Origin: Microbacterium sp.
Lineage (GTDB): Bacteria; Actinomycetota; Actinomycetes; Actinomycetales; Microbacteriaceae
Direction of reading: 5' to 3'
Assembly: GCA_029267645.1 (NCBI GenBank)
Contig: JAJUIM010000026.1
Location: forward strand, 1-12,483
DNA length: 12,483 bases
The position numbers and the translations under genes were made by a program. The notes under the pieces are model-generated. The model did not search any database. It saw only the letters and a list, made by a program, of their open reading frames with translations, and had not been told where the DNA came from. Each line of letters opens with the position of its first letter. Positions within the stretch are counted from its first letter, which is position 1. Positions 1 through 7,481 of this stretch are shown piece by piece.

Positions 1-1401
1 CTCGGCTTCCTCATCTTCTGGCTGTCGGTCGCGACGGGCTGGGACCGCACGGGCCGCATCCTGCGCCTCCAGGCGAACGACGTCTACTACCTCGTCACGC
101 GCTCGATCGACCGCCTGGCGGTGCTCGTCACGCGCACGACGCAGAGCGGATCCCTCCCCACCTACGTCGGCACGGTCTTCGTCGTGCTCGTCGCGGCAGA
201 GGCCGCAGCGCTCCTCGCGGGCGGCGGCGGATGGGACATCAGCCTCGACGCGTGGCAGCACCCCGTGCAGCCGATCGCGGCGGTGCTCATGATCGGTGCG
301 GGCTTCGTCGCCGTGCGCGCCGAGAAGCGCTTCACGGGCGTCGTGCTCGTCTCGGTCACGGGCCTCGGCATGGTCACGCTGTTCGCAACGTCGGGCGCGC
401 CCGACCTCGCCGTGACGCAGGTGCTCGTCGAGACCGTCACGCTCATCGCGTTCTCGCTCGTGCTGCGGAGGATCCCGTCGCGCCTCGGCAGCCACAACGG
501 CTCGGGCTCGAAGGCACTGCGCGCCGTCATCGCGGCCGCCGTCGGTCTCACGATGGCCGTCGTCGTCGTGATCGCGTCGGGCGCACGGATCCATGACCCC
601 GTCTCGACCGAGTGGGGCGAGCTCGCCTACACGATCGGGCACGGCAAGAACGTCGTCAACGTCGCGCTCGTCGACCTGCGCGGTTGGGACACGATGGGCG
701 AGCTCAGCGTGCTCGTGCTCGCCGCGACGGGCGTCGCCTCGCTCGTGTTCGTCACGGCGCGCGGCGACCGGCTCTCGGCCGTGCGCGAGAAGGTGCGCGA
801 GAAGTTCCCGCGCCGCGCCCGCCGTGCCGCGCGCCACCGGCCGCTCGTCGAGACGACGCAGGGCCTGCGGCTCGAGACCGCCGAGAACAGCAAGCAGCAG
901 CGCGCCTGGCTCCTCGGCGGCCAGTCGGTCGCGTCGGAGTCGCGGTCGATGATCCTCGAGGTCATCGTGCGGATCCTCTTCCACACGATCATCGTCATCT
1001 CGATCTACCTGCTCTTCGCGGGCCACAACCTGCCGGGCGGCGGCTTCGCGGGCGGCCTCGTCGCGGGCCTTGCGCTCGTCATGCGCTACGTCGCCGGCGG
1101 CCGCTACGAGCTCGGCGTGGCCGCGCCGACCGACGCCGGTTACATGCTGGGCCTCGGCCTGCTCATCGCCGTCGGCACCGCCGTCGCGCCCATGTTCTTC
1201 GGCCAGGATCCGCTGACGCGCGCGATCTGGGAGGCCGACCTGCCCGTCATCGGGCACATCGAGTTCGTCTCGTCGACGTTCTTCGACATCGGCGTGTACC
1301 TCGTCGTCATCGGGCTCGTGCTCGACGTGCTGCGCTCGCTGGGCGCCGAGGTCGACCGCCAGATCACGCAGGGAACCGAGCTGACGGAGGTGCGCTCATG
1401 A
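1..1401 (+). CDS. mrpA: Mrp antiporter subunit A, C-terminal part, fused to an MrpB domain (5' partial)
   Basis: The reading frame is open from base 1, so the start and the N-terminal NuoL-like proton-channel half lie upstream; 466 residues are visible. In order: the end of the MrpA core with the DUF4040 region (visible residues about 90-155, with PDLAVTQVLVE); the MrpA C-terminal signature VNVALVDLRGWDTMGE (about 219-234); a basic linker (about 255-285); and a complete MnhB domain (about 320-450) with the hallmark GHNLPGGGFAGGL. Many Mrp operons encode MrpB separately. Here it is fused, which is common in actinobacteria and explains why no mrpB follows. The protein is an integral membrane subunit of the Na+(K+)/H+ antiporter complex. 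It overlaps mrpC by 4 nt (ATGA), so the two are co-transcribed and probably translationally coupled. The family and fusion are clear; the ion specificity cannot be read from the sequence. Confidence 0.95.
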   Translation, partial: LGFLIFWLSVATGWDRTGRILRLQANDVYYLVTRSIDRLAVLVTRTTQSGSLPTYVGTVFVVLVAAEAAALLAGGGGWDISLDAWQHPVQPIAAVLMIGAGFVAVRAEKRFTGVVLVSVTGLGMVTLFATSGAPDLAVTQVLVETVTLIAFSLVLRRIPSRLGSHNGSGSKALRAVIAAAVGLTMAVVVVIASGARIHDPVSTEWGELAYTIGHGKNVVNVALVDLRGWDTMGELSVLVLAATGVASLVFVTARGDRLSAVREKVREKFPRRARRAARHRPLVETTQGLRLETAENSKQQRAWLLGGQSVASESRSMILEVIVRILFHTIIVISIYLLFAGHNLPGGGFAGGLVAGLALVMRYVAGGRYELGVAAPTDAGYMLGLGLLIAVGTAVAPMFFGQDPLTRAIWEADLPVIGHIEFVSSTFFDIGVYLVVIGLVLDVLRSLGAEVDRQITQGTELTEVRS

Positions 1402-1892
1402 CCGTCTCCGCCTCGCTCGTCGTCGTGATGGCCGTGCTCTACGCGCTCGGCGTCTACTCGATGCTCGAGCGCAGCCTGACCCGCGTGCTCATCGGCTTCC
1501 TGCTGCTGGGCAACGCGACGAACCTGCTGCTGCTCATCGTCATGGGCTTCCCGGGCGTCTCGCCCTTCCACGGCGAAGAGGGGGCCACGAGCGATCCGCT
1601 GCCGCAGGCGCTCATGCTCACGGCGATCGTCATCACCTTCGCCGTCAGCGCCTTCCTTCTCGCGCTCATCTACCGCTCCTGGCAGCTGGGCGAGGCCGAC
1701 ACGGTCGTGGACGACGAGGTCGACATCGCGCTGCGCGAGCGCGCGGAGGAGACCGAGGACGTGCTCGACGTCGAGGAGGAGGACGCCGAGGAAGAGGACG
1801 AGGAGACGACAGACTTCGCCGACGGGGCCGTGGATCCCGTGACCGCAGTGACAGACGTCGTCCGCGACGACAGGAAGGAGGACCGCTCGTGA
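1398..1892 (+). CDS. mrpC: Mrp antiporter subunit C (NuoK-like) with acidic C-terminal tail
   Basis: This is the 164-aa small membrane subunit homologous to NuoK of complex I. Three hydrophobic segments (about residues 3-20, 28-50 and 70-92) and the conserved stretch DPLPQALMLTAIVI (66-79) identify it. The ATG at 1398 overlaps the mrpA stop by 4 nt and has a good Shine-Dalgarno, GGAGGTG at 1386-1392, 5 nt away. The core ends near residue 95; typical MrpC proteins are about 110-125 aa. The rest (about 99-164) is a hydrophilic tail dominated by Glu and Asp, with a near-continuous acidic run at 125-136. The tail is in frame, ends exactly at the mrpD overlap and has normal codon use, so it is not a frameshift artefact. 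Its function is unknown. Confidence 0.93.
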   Translation: MTVSASLVVVMAVLYALGVYSMLERSLTRVLIGFLLLGNATNLLLLIVMGFPGVSPFHGEEGATSDPLPQALMLTAIVITFAVSAFLLALIYRSWQLGEADTVVDDEVDIALRERAEETEDVLDVEEEDAEEEDEETTDFADGAVDPVTAVTDVVRDDRKEDRS

Positions 1893-3451
1893 GCCTACTC
1901 GTGCCGCTCTTCGTGATCCTCCCGCTCCTCGGCGCCGCCTTCACGCTGCTGCTCGGCCACCGCAACCGCGCTCAGGTCGCCGTCTCGGTCGTGACGCTGA
2001 CCGCGACGTTCGTGCTCGCGGTCGTCATGCTCGTCGCGGTCGACCTCGGCACGCCGCTCGCCGTCTCTGTCGGCGGGTGGCCGCTGCCGTTCGGCATCGT
2101 GCTGTACGTCGACCGCCTCGCGGCCATGCTCGTCGCGGTCTCGAGTTTCGTGCTGCTCGCGGTCCTGCTCTTCTCGATCGGGCAGGGTGCCGCCGACGGC
2201 GACGAGGACACGCCGATCTCGATCTTCCACCCGTCGTACCTGCTGCTCGCGGCCGGCATCTTCGACGCGTTCATCGCTGGTGACCTGTTCAACCTCTACG
2301 TCGGCTTCGAGATCCTGCTCGTCGCGTCGTACGTGCTCATCACACTCGGATCCACCGAGTCGCGCATCCGCACGGGCACGGTCTACATCGTCGTCTCGCT
2401 CGTGTCGAGCATCATCTTCCTCTCGGCGATCGCCGTGATCTACGGCGCGCTCGGCACCGTCAACATGGCGCAGATCGCCGAGCGCATGGACGAGATCCCG
2501 CCCAACGTGCAGATGATGCTGCACATCCTGCTGCTGCTCGGCTTCGCCATCAAGGCGGCCGTGTTCCCGCTGTCGTTCTGGCTGCCCGACTCGTATCCGA
2601 CCGCGCCCGCGCCCGTCACGGCCGTGTTCGCAGGCCTGCTGACGAAGGTCGGCGTGTACGCCATCATCCGCACCGAGACGCAGCTGTTCGGCTCGAGCGA
2701 CCTCAACCTCGTGCTCGCGATCGTCGCGGTCGCGACCATGGTCGTCGGGATCCTCGGCGCCATCGCGCAGGCCGAGCTGAAACGGATCCTGTCGTTCACG
2801 CTCGTGAGCCACGTCGGCTACATGATCTTCGGCATCGCGATCGCGACCGAGGCGGCCGTCGGCGCGACCGTGTACTACATGGTCCACCACATCGTCGTGC
2901 AGACGACGCTGTTCCTCGCGGTGGGCCTCATCGAGCGCTTCGCGGGATCCACGTCGATCATCCGCGTGAAGGGCCTCATGAAGGCGTCGCCGCTCATCGC
3001 GGCGCTGTACTTCATCCCCGCCCTCAACCTCGGCGGCCTGCCGCCCTTCTCGGGCTTCATCGGCAAGTTCGCGCTGTTCGACGCGGCCGTCGACGTCAAC
3101 ACCCCGATCATGTGGGTCGCGATCGCGGCGGGCGTGCTGACCTCGCTGCTCACGCTGTACGCCCTCATGCGCGCCTGGAACCTCGCGTTCTGGCGCGCCA
3201 AGGACGACTCGGCCGACGCCGAGACCGAGGCCCGCTTCGGCTACCTCGTCGCGGCGCCGGCCGCCGACGAGCAGGGCGAGCGGCGCGCGATCCCGCGCGT
3301 CATGACGGGCGCGGCGCTCGGCATGGTCGCGGTGACGATCGGCCTCACGGTGTTCGCGGGGCCGCTGTACGAGGTGTGCGAGCGCATCGGCGAATCGCTG
3401 CTGCAGCCGATCTCGCTCGTCGAGCTCGAGAGCGTGGAGCAGGGATCATGA
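1889..3451 (+). CDS. mrpD: Mrp antiporter subunit D (proton-translocating, NuoM/N-like)
   Basis: A 520-aa polytopic membrane protein of the proton-conducting antiporter-like family shared with complex I. It shows the family's ionisable residues in the expected contexts: Glu141 in NLYVGFEILL, Lys222 in GFAIKAAVFPLSFWLPD, Lys253 in GLLTKVGVYA, and Lys298 in AELKRILSFTLVSHVGYM. The stretch LPPFSGFIGKF (384-394) is also typical. Length is normal for MrpD. The GTG start at 1889 is chosen because it overlaps the mrpC stop (GTGA) and is preceded by a near-ideal ribosome binding site, AGGAAGGAGGA at 1872-1882, 6 nt upstream. The protein would form one of the complex's ion paths together with MrpA. 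The next gene, mrpE, overlaps its stop by 4 nt. Confidence 0.96.
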   Translation: MSLLVPLFVILPLLGAAFTLLLGHRNRAQVAVSVVTLTATFVLAVVMLVAVDLGTPLAVSVGGWPLPFGIVLYVDRLAAMLVAVSSFVLLAVLLFSIGQGAADGDEDTPISIFHPSYLLLAAGIFDAFIAGDLFNLYVGFEILLVASYVLITLGSTESRIRTGTVYIVVSLVSSIIFLSAIAVIYGALGTVNMAQIAERMDEIPPNVQMMLHILLLLGFAIKAAVFPLSFWLPDSYPTAPAPVTAVFAGLLTKVGVYAIIRTETQLFGSSDLNLVLAIVAVATMVVGILGAIAQAELKRILSFTLVSHVGYMIFGIAIATEAAVGATVYYMVHHIVVQTTLFLAVGLIERFAGSTSIIRVKGLMKASPLIAALYFIPALNLGGLPPFSGFIGKFALFDAAVDVNTPIMWVAIAAGVLTSLLTLYALMRAWNLAFWRAKDDSADAETEARFGYLVAAPAADEQGERRAIPRVMTGAALGMVAVTIGLTVFAGPLYEVCERIGESLLQPISLVELESVEQGS

Positions 3452-4056
3452 GCCTTCGCACCAAGCTTCGGCACCTGTGGACGCAGCTGCCGTTCTTCCT
3501 GTGGCTGATCGTGCTGTGGATGCTGCTGTGGGGCCAGTTCACGGTGCTCGCGGCCGTGACGGGGCTCGCCGTCGCGATCGTCGTGACGAACGTGTTCCGG
3601 CTGCCGGCCGCCGAACTCACGGGGCGCGTCAACGTGGTCTGGCTTGTGTTCGACGTGCTGCGCTTCCTCGCCGAGCTCGTCTCGGGCGCCGTGCAGGTCG
3701 CGTGGCAGGCGATCACGCCGGGCCAGCCCTCGGCCGCGATCGTCCGCGCGCCGCTGCGCATCGACGACGACCTCATCATGACCCACGTCGGGGTCGTGCT
3801 CTCGCTCGTGCCGGGCAGCACCGTCATCGAGGCCGACCGCTCGCACCGCGTGCTCTTCCTGCACTCGATCGGGGTGCGTTCGGCAGAGGACGTCGTGAAG
3901 GTGCGCGAGAGCGCGCTCAAGTGGGAGGCGCGCATCGTGCGCGCCGTCGGATCCCGTGCCGAGCTGCAGCAGATCCGCGACGGCGTCGACACGTTCGCCG
4001 AGCGGCTCGATCGCGGCGAGGTCACCGTGCGGCGCAAGGAGGAGGAGTCGGCATGA
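3448..4056 (+). CDS. mrpE: Mrp antiporter subunit E
   Basis: A 202-aa MnhE-family protein. It has two or three N-terminal hydrophobic segments (about 14-50 and 63-85), followed by a soluble domain with the family pattern LSLVPGSTVIEAD (118-130) and VLFLHSIG (135-142), the usual place of a 'TPGT' type motif. The C-terminal 40 residues are charged and probably helical. MrpE is needed for stable assembly and full activity of Mrp complexes in studied bacteria; it is not itself an ion channel homologous to complex I. The ATG at 3448 overlaps the mrpD stop by 4 nt. The Shine-Dalgarno is weak, so coupling to mrpD translation is likely. Length is slightly longer than the usual 160-170 aa because of the C-terminal extension. 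Confidence 0.93.
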   Translation: MSLRTKLRHLWTQLPFFLWLIVLWMLLWGQFTVLAAVTGLAVAIVVTNVFRLPAAELTGRVNVVWLVFDVLRFLAELVSGAVQVAWQAITPGQPSAAIVRAPLRIDDDLIMTHVGVVLSLVPGSTVIEADRSHRVLFLHSIGVRSAEDVVKVRESALKWEARIVRAVGSRAELQQIRDGVDTFAERLDRGEVTVRRKEEESA

Positions 4057-4346
4057 TCGAAACCGTGCTCATCGTCGCCATCGCGGCCGTCTTCGCGGTC
4101 GCGGCTATCCTCGCCATCATCCGCATGGTGATCGGTCCCTCGATCCTCGACCGCGCGATCGCGAGCGACGTGCTGCTGTCGGAGGTGCTGTGCATCATGG
4201 GCGCCGAGGCCGTCATCAACCAGCACACGTTCACGCTGCCGATCATGCTCATGATTGCGGCCACCGGCATCCTCGGCACGGTCGCCGTGGCGCGCTTTGT
4301 CGCCCGCCGAGATCGCGCACAGCCGCAGCAGGGGGGTGCGTCATGA
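4053..4346 (+). CDS. mrpF: Mrp antiporter subunit F
   Basis: A 97-aa protein with three hydrophobic segments (about 3-24, 37-54 and 60-82). The MnhF signature RMVIGPSILDRAIASD (24-39) is present, with the conserved Gly-Pro and Asp-Arg. This is the normal length for the family. MrpF is a small membrane subunit of the complex. The ATG at 4053 overlaps the mrpE stop (ATGA) and has a strong Shine-Dalgarno, AAGGAGGAGGAG at 4036-4047, 5 nt upstream. The C-terminal tail is short and polar. Confidence 0.94.
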   Translation: MIETVLIVAIAAVFAVAAILAIIRMVIGPSILDRAIASDVLLSEVLCIMGAEAVINQHTFTLPIMLMIAATGILGTVAVARFVARRDRAQPQQGGAS

Positions 4347-4690
4347 CGATCGAGATCGTCGCGCTCGTGCTCGTGCTCGTCGGCGCGATCCTCTGCCTCA
4401 CCGCCGCGATCGGCCTGCTGCGCTTCCCCGACGTGCCCTCGCGCCTGCACGCCGCGACGAAGCCGCAGGTGCTCGGCATGCTCGTGATCTCGGTCGGCGT
4501 CGCGCTCGCGCTGCAGACGTGGGCGGTCGTCGCCTTCCTCGTGCCGGTCGTGCTGATCCAGCTCGCTTCCGCCCCGATCTCGGCGCACATGGTCGCGCGC
4601 CAGGCGTATCGAAACGGCAGCGTCAGCTCCGACCACGTCGTGCTCGACGAGCTCGCCGACGACATCGACGCGCAGCGCGACTCGGGCTGA
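4343..4690 (+). CDS. mrpG: Mrp antiporter subunit G
   Basis: A 115-aa MnhG-family protein with three hydrophobic segments (about 4-24, 43-57 and 60-75). The hallmark GLLRFPDVPSRLHAATKP (24-41) and the conserved APISAHMVARQAYR (77-90) are both present. The ATG at 4343 overlaps the mrpF stop by 4 nt; AGGGGGG upstream can serve as a Shine-Dalgarno. The residues after 90 are acidic and poorly conserved in the family. This is the last antiporter gene: the next gene begins 26 nt later behind its own promoter-like box. The A(B)-C-D-E-F-G order is the standard one. Confidence 0.95.
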   Translation: MTIEIVALVLVLVGAILCLTAAIGLLRFPDVPSRLHAATKPQVLGMLVISVGVALALQTWAVVAFLVPVVLIQLASAPISAHMVARQAYRNGSVSSDHVVLDELADDIDAQRDSG

Positions 4691-4704
4691 GCCGCCTGCA
4701 TCCG

Positions 4705-4719
4705 TAGGGTGGGGGCATG
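4705..4719 (+). promoter_or_regulatory. -10-like box placed for a leaderless transcript of the DUF2207 gene
   Basis: TAGGGT (4705-4710) fits the TANNNT pattern of actinobacterial -10 elements and ends 6 nt before the ATG at 4717. Transcription would therefore start at or next to the start codon, giving a leaderless mRNA. The stretch just before the ATG is GGGGGC, not a convincing Shine-Dalgarno. No clear -35 hexamer is visible at the 17-19 nt spacing, so the call rests on position and hexamer only. Confidence 0.5.
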
Positions 4720-6519
4720 CGCCTCGCCCGAACGATCCTCGGCGCCGCCCTCCTCGCGGCGGTCGCCCTCGCGATCCCCGCGCCTGCGTCGGCGCAGGAT
4801 CCCGCGGCATCCGTCTCGGCCGACGCCGACGACTTCCGCTTCTCGAGTCTCGACGTCGTCTACGAGCTGTCGCGCGACGAGGAGGGCGCAGGCACCGTCA
4901 CGGTGACCGAGACGTTCGTCGCCGAGTTCCCATACGAGGATCAGAATCACGGCATCCGCCGCGTGATCCCGACGTCCGAGCGCGGGGCGCCGCTTCACCC
5001 CGAGGTCGTCTCGATCACCGACGAGACGGGAGCGCCCCGCGCGGTCGAGACCGAGACCGAGGACGGCATGATGACGATCACGTCGCGCGCCGATGAGTTC
5101 GTCCACGGCCTGCAGACCTACGTGCTCACCTACACGCTCGAGAACGTCGCGAGCGAGCGCGACAACGGCCTCGACGAGTTCTACTGGGACGTCAACGGCG
5201 ACCAGTGGGCGCAGGAGTTCGGGCGCGTGAGCGCCGAGATCGTCGTGGACCCCGAGCTCGACGACGCGCTCACGGGCACGGCCGCCTGCTATGCGGGAGC
5301 CGCCGGATCCACCGACCAGTGCGACATCATGCAGTCGGCCGACGCGTCGGGCCGCACGGTGTTCCGCTCGCGGGTGGACGGCGTGGATCCGCACGAGGTC
5401 ATGACGGTCGCGATCGGCTTCGAGCGCGGCACGTTCACGCCGTTCGACGCATCGCCCCTCGCCTCGGGCTGGGCGCTCGGGCAGATCGGCGCCGCCGCAC
5501 TCGGCGTCGGAGCCGTCGTCTGGGCCGCGATCGTGCGGCGCCGCCACCTGCGCGACGCGGCCGGCCGGCCCACCGTGATCGCCGAGTTCGAGCCGCCGGC
5601 GGGGTGGGACGCGCTGCGCTCGGCCGTGCTGCTCAGCAAGACGACGCAGGCGATCCCCGCCGAGCTGCTCGAGCAGGCGGTCGCCGGATCCGTGCGGATC
5701 CTCGAGACCGACGAGAAGAAGAAGGGGATGTTCTCGGGCGGAAAGCGGCTCTCGGCGCAGCTCATCGACCCCGATCGCGCCGACGAGAACGGGCGCGCCG
5801 TGCTGCTCGGCCTGTTCCCGGCGCTGCGGCCCGGCGACGTGTTCGAGTTCCACGGCACGAGCACGCGGTTCGCGAAGGTCTCGCAGGAGGTGCTCGCCGC
5901 GGCGGCGAAGAACATCGCCCCCGCGTATCGGCGCGTGCCGAAGGGCGCCGTCGCATGGCCGATCGTCGCGGCGTCGATCGCCGCCCTCGCCTGCGTCGGC
6001 CTCGGCATCGGCGCCCTCGTGACGTACGTCAACCCCGCGCTGCCCGTGATCCTGCTCATCGCAGGCGTCGCCCTCGGCTTCGTCGCGGTCGTGCTCGTCG
6101 CCCGCAAGCCTCTCTCGAGCGAGGGCGCGGAGGCGCGCGACCACCTGAAGGGCCTCAAGACGTTCATGGAGTGGGCCGAGCGCGATCGGATCCGCGCCCT
6201 GCAGTCGCGCGAGGGCGCCGAGCGGGTGTCGATCGACGCGTCGGACGGCGCCCAGGTGCTGCGCCTGTACGAGAAGCTGCTGCCGTTCGCGGTCATCTTC
6301 GGCCTGGAGGAGCGCTGGGCCGCCGACCTGGCCGAGCGCTACGACGGCGGATCCCCCGACTGGTACGCCGGCACGGGCCCCTTCGTGCCGACGGCCTTCG
6401 CGGCGAGCGTCGGGTCGCTGACCGAGAGCGCCTCGACGAGCTCGTCGAGCGGCGGCGGATCCACGGGCGGCGGCTCGGCCGGCGGAGGCGGCGGCGGGGG
6501 AGGGGGCGGCGGCGTCTGA
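4717..6519 (+). CDS. DUF2207 (YciQ-like) membrane protein with Gly-rich tail
   Basis: A 600-aa protein. It starts with a signal peptide (residues 1-26, ending APASA before QD), followed by an extracytoplasmic beta-rich domain (about 40-240) typical of DUF2207: NHGIRRVIP (78-86) and EFYWDVNGDQW (154-164). Two cysteines, 191 and 202, could form a disulfide. One membrane segment lies at about 253-272. A cytoplasmic part follows (PPAGWDALRSA, 293-303), then two membrane segments (about 412-435 and 440-462) and a conserved C-terminal domain with LKGLKTFMEWAERDRI (477-492) and YEKLLPFAVIFGLEERW (518-534). The last 25 residues are Ser/Gly low complexity ending in a long Gly run, as seen in many family members. 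No biochemical function is established for the family. Its position after mrpG may reflect envelope or ion-stress physiology, or just proximity. Confidence 0.88.
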   Translation: MRLARTILGAALLAAVALAIPAPASAQDPAASVSADADDFRFSSLDVVYELSRDEEGAGTVTVTETFVAEFPYEDQNHGIRRVIPTSERGAPLHPEVVSITDETGAPRAVETETEDGMMTITSRADEFVHGLQTYVLTYTLENVASERDNGLDEFYWDVNGDQWAQEFGRVSAEIVVDPELDDALTGTAACYAGAAGSTDQCDIMQSADASGRTVFRSRVDGVDPHEVMTVAIGFERGTFTPFDASPLASGWALGQIGAAALGVGAVVWAAIVRRRHLRDAAGRPTVIAEFEPPAGWDALRSAVLLSKTTQAIPAELLEQAVAGSVRILETDEKKKGMFSGGKRLSAQLIDPDRADENGRAVLLGLFPALRPGDVFEFHGTSTRFAKVSQEVLAAAAKNIAPAYRRVPKGAVAWPIVAASIAALACVGLGIGALVTYVNPALPVILLIAGVALGFVAVVLVARKPLSSEGAEARDHLKGLKTFMEWAERDRIRALQSREGAERVSIDASDGAQVLRLYEKLLPFAVIFGLEERWAADLAERYDGGSPDWYAGTGPFVPTAFAASVGSLTESASTSSSSGGGSTGGGSAGGGGGGGGGGGV

Positions 6520-6539
6520 TCGGCGTCATGCCCCTTCGG

Positions 6540-6554
6540 TACAGTGTTGCGGTG
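6540..6554 (+). promoter_or_regulatory. Promoter -10-like box upstream of the RpiR-type regulator
   Basis: TACAGT (6540-6545) matches TANNNT. Six nt after it lies a GTG (6552), the place where an actinobacterial transcript would begin. It sits in the 58-nt gap between the DUF2207 stop and the regulator ATG. No recognisable -35 is present. The transcript would either have a 26-nt leader to the ATG at 6578 or begin with the short leader ORF described at 6552. Confidence 0.45.
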
Positions 6555-6578
6555 CGCACGTCGGAACGGATCGGCTGA
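6552..6578 (+). CDS. Possible 8-codon leaderless leader peptide
   Basis: GTG at 6552 opens a reading frame of 8 codons (MRTSERIG) ending in TGA at 6576-6578. The last base of that stop is the first base of the regulator's ATG (TGATG). With TSS at about 6552 from the -10-like box, the GTG would be read leaderless, and the regulator would be translated by termination-reinitiation. The peptide has no obvious run of one amino acid, so classical attenuation is not suggested. The alternative is that this is ordinary 5' UTR, with GGAACGGA (6563-6570) as a Shine-Dalgarno for the ATG. Such a small ORF can arise by chance. Confidence 0.3.
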   Translation: MRTSERIG

Positions 6579-7405
6579 TGGCGCTCTCGCGCCCCGAGAT
6601 CGGCGTCCTCACGCGCGTGCGCACGGCTGCGCCGACGTTGGGGCCGAGCGAGCGCCGCGTCGCCACGGTCGTGCTCGATCGCCCCGATGAGGTGACGGGC
6701 TGGTCGACGGCCGAGCTCGCGGCCGCGGCCGAGACGTCGACGGCGACCGTGATCCGGGCGTGCCAGAGCCTCGGCTTCCGGGGCTTCCAGCACCTGCGCC
6801 TCGAGCTGGCTCGCGCGACGCCGCTCGCGGCCCGCGACAGGGAGGACGCGGTCGCGAGCACGTTCGACGACGCCGTGGAGGCGATCCGCCTCGCGCAGGA
6901 GAGCGTCGATCTCGAGCGCGTCGAGGCGCTCGCGCGCAGCATCCGCGCCGCGGGACGGGTCGTGCTCGTGAGCAACGGCTTCTCGGGCCCGCCGCTGCAG
7001 GACTTCGCGATGCGGCTCAGCACGCGGGGGCGGTCCGTCGAGGCGCCCGTCGACGCGCTCGCGCAGCAGTTCGCGGCGCACACCCTCGCGCCGGGCGACC
7101 TGTGCCTCGCGCTCAGCTACTCGGGCGCCAACGTGCAGACCCTGCGGGCGTGCGCAGCCGCGTCGAACCGCGGCGCCGAGGTCGCGGTCATCACGAGCTA
7201 CGCCCGTTCGCCCATCGGCCGGCTCGCAGACCTCGTCGTCGCGACGGGACCGGCCGGCGAGCGACACGACATCGATCCGTTCTTCGCGCGCCTCGGGCAC
7301 ACGGTCGTGCTGCACGCGCTCCACGCGGCGCTCGCGCCCGACGCCCTCGAGGCCGACATCGCCGAGATGCGGCACGTCATCGCCGACGCGCTCGCCGACG
7401 ACTGA
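6578..7405 (+). CDS. MurR/RpiR-family transcriptional regulator (HTH + SIS)
   Basis: A 275-aa two-domain regulator. The N-terminal RpiR-type helix-turn-helix covers about residues 8-80 (LGPSERRVATVVLDRPDEV, then WSTAELAAAAETSTATVIR and CQSLGFRGFQHLRLELA). The C-terminal SIS domain covers about 113-235, with SNGFSG (132-137) and ALSYSGANVQTL (178-189), the loops that bind phosphosugars in characterised homologues. Members usually control sugar or amino-sugar phosphate metabolism and respond to a phosphorylated ligand. The ATG at 6578 is chosen because the HTH begins shortly after it and GGAACGGA lies 7 nt upstream. It stands directly before the phosphatase/phosphodiesterase/ABC genes on the same strand, so it is the likely regulator of those genes. 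The ligand is not deducible from sequence alone. Confidence 0.92.
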   Translation: MALSRPEIGVLTRVRTAAPTLGPSERRVATVVLDRPDEVTGWSTAELAAAAETSTATVIRACQSLGFRGFQHLRLELARATPLAARDREDAVASTFDDAVEAIRLAQESVDLERVEALARSIRAAGRVVLVSNGFSGPPLQDFAMRLSTRGRSVEAPVDALAQQFAAHTLAPGDLCLALSYSGANVQTLRACAAASNRGAEVAVITSYARSPIGRLADLVVATGPAGERHDIDPFFARLGHTVVLHALHAALAPDALEADIAEMRHVIADALADD

Positions 7406-7419
7406 ACTCGGCCGTCACC

Positions 7420-7438
7420 GGGCGGATCCGATCCGTTC
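7420..7438 (+). terminator. Weak hairpin just after the regulator gene
   Basis: Fifteen nt after the regulator stop, an 8-bp stem can form: GGGCGGAT (7420-7427) with ATCCGTTC (7431-7438), loop CCG, including two G-U pairs. No T-run follows, so intrinsic termination is doubtful. It could equally be an operator-like inverted repeat, as the core is the near-palindrome CGGATCCGATCCG. Confidence 0.22.
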
Positions 7439-7481
7439 ACCTTCGCGTTGCGATGCCGCCACCTCGGGCCGTCACACTCCT

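Noticed and set aside
1895..2890. Antisense frame of 331 codons opposite mrpD
   Set aside because: Its extreme Asp/Arg/His/Glu content is what the reverse complement of hydrophobic codons gives; no start context or homology-like pattern.
4249..6144. Long antisense reading frame (631 codons) opposite mrpG and the DUF2207 gene
   Set aside because: GC-rich coding DNA leaves the complementary frames open. The translation is low-complexity, rich in Arg, Asp, Glu and Gly, with no recognisable domain, while the + strand encodes clear families.
6457..6516. Gly-codon-rich repeat at the end of the DUF2207 gene as a possible repeat element
   Set aside because: It is in frame, encodes the Ser/Gly tail common in this family, and has no counterpart elsewhere in the window.
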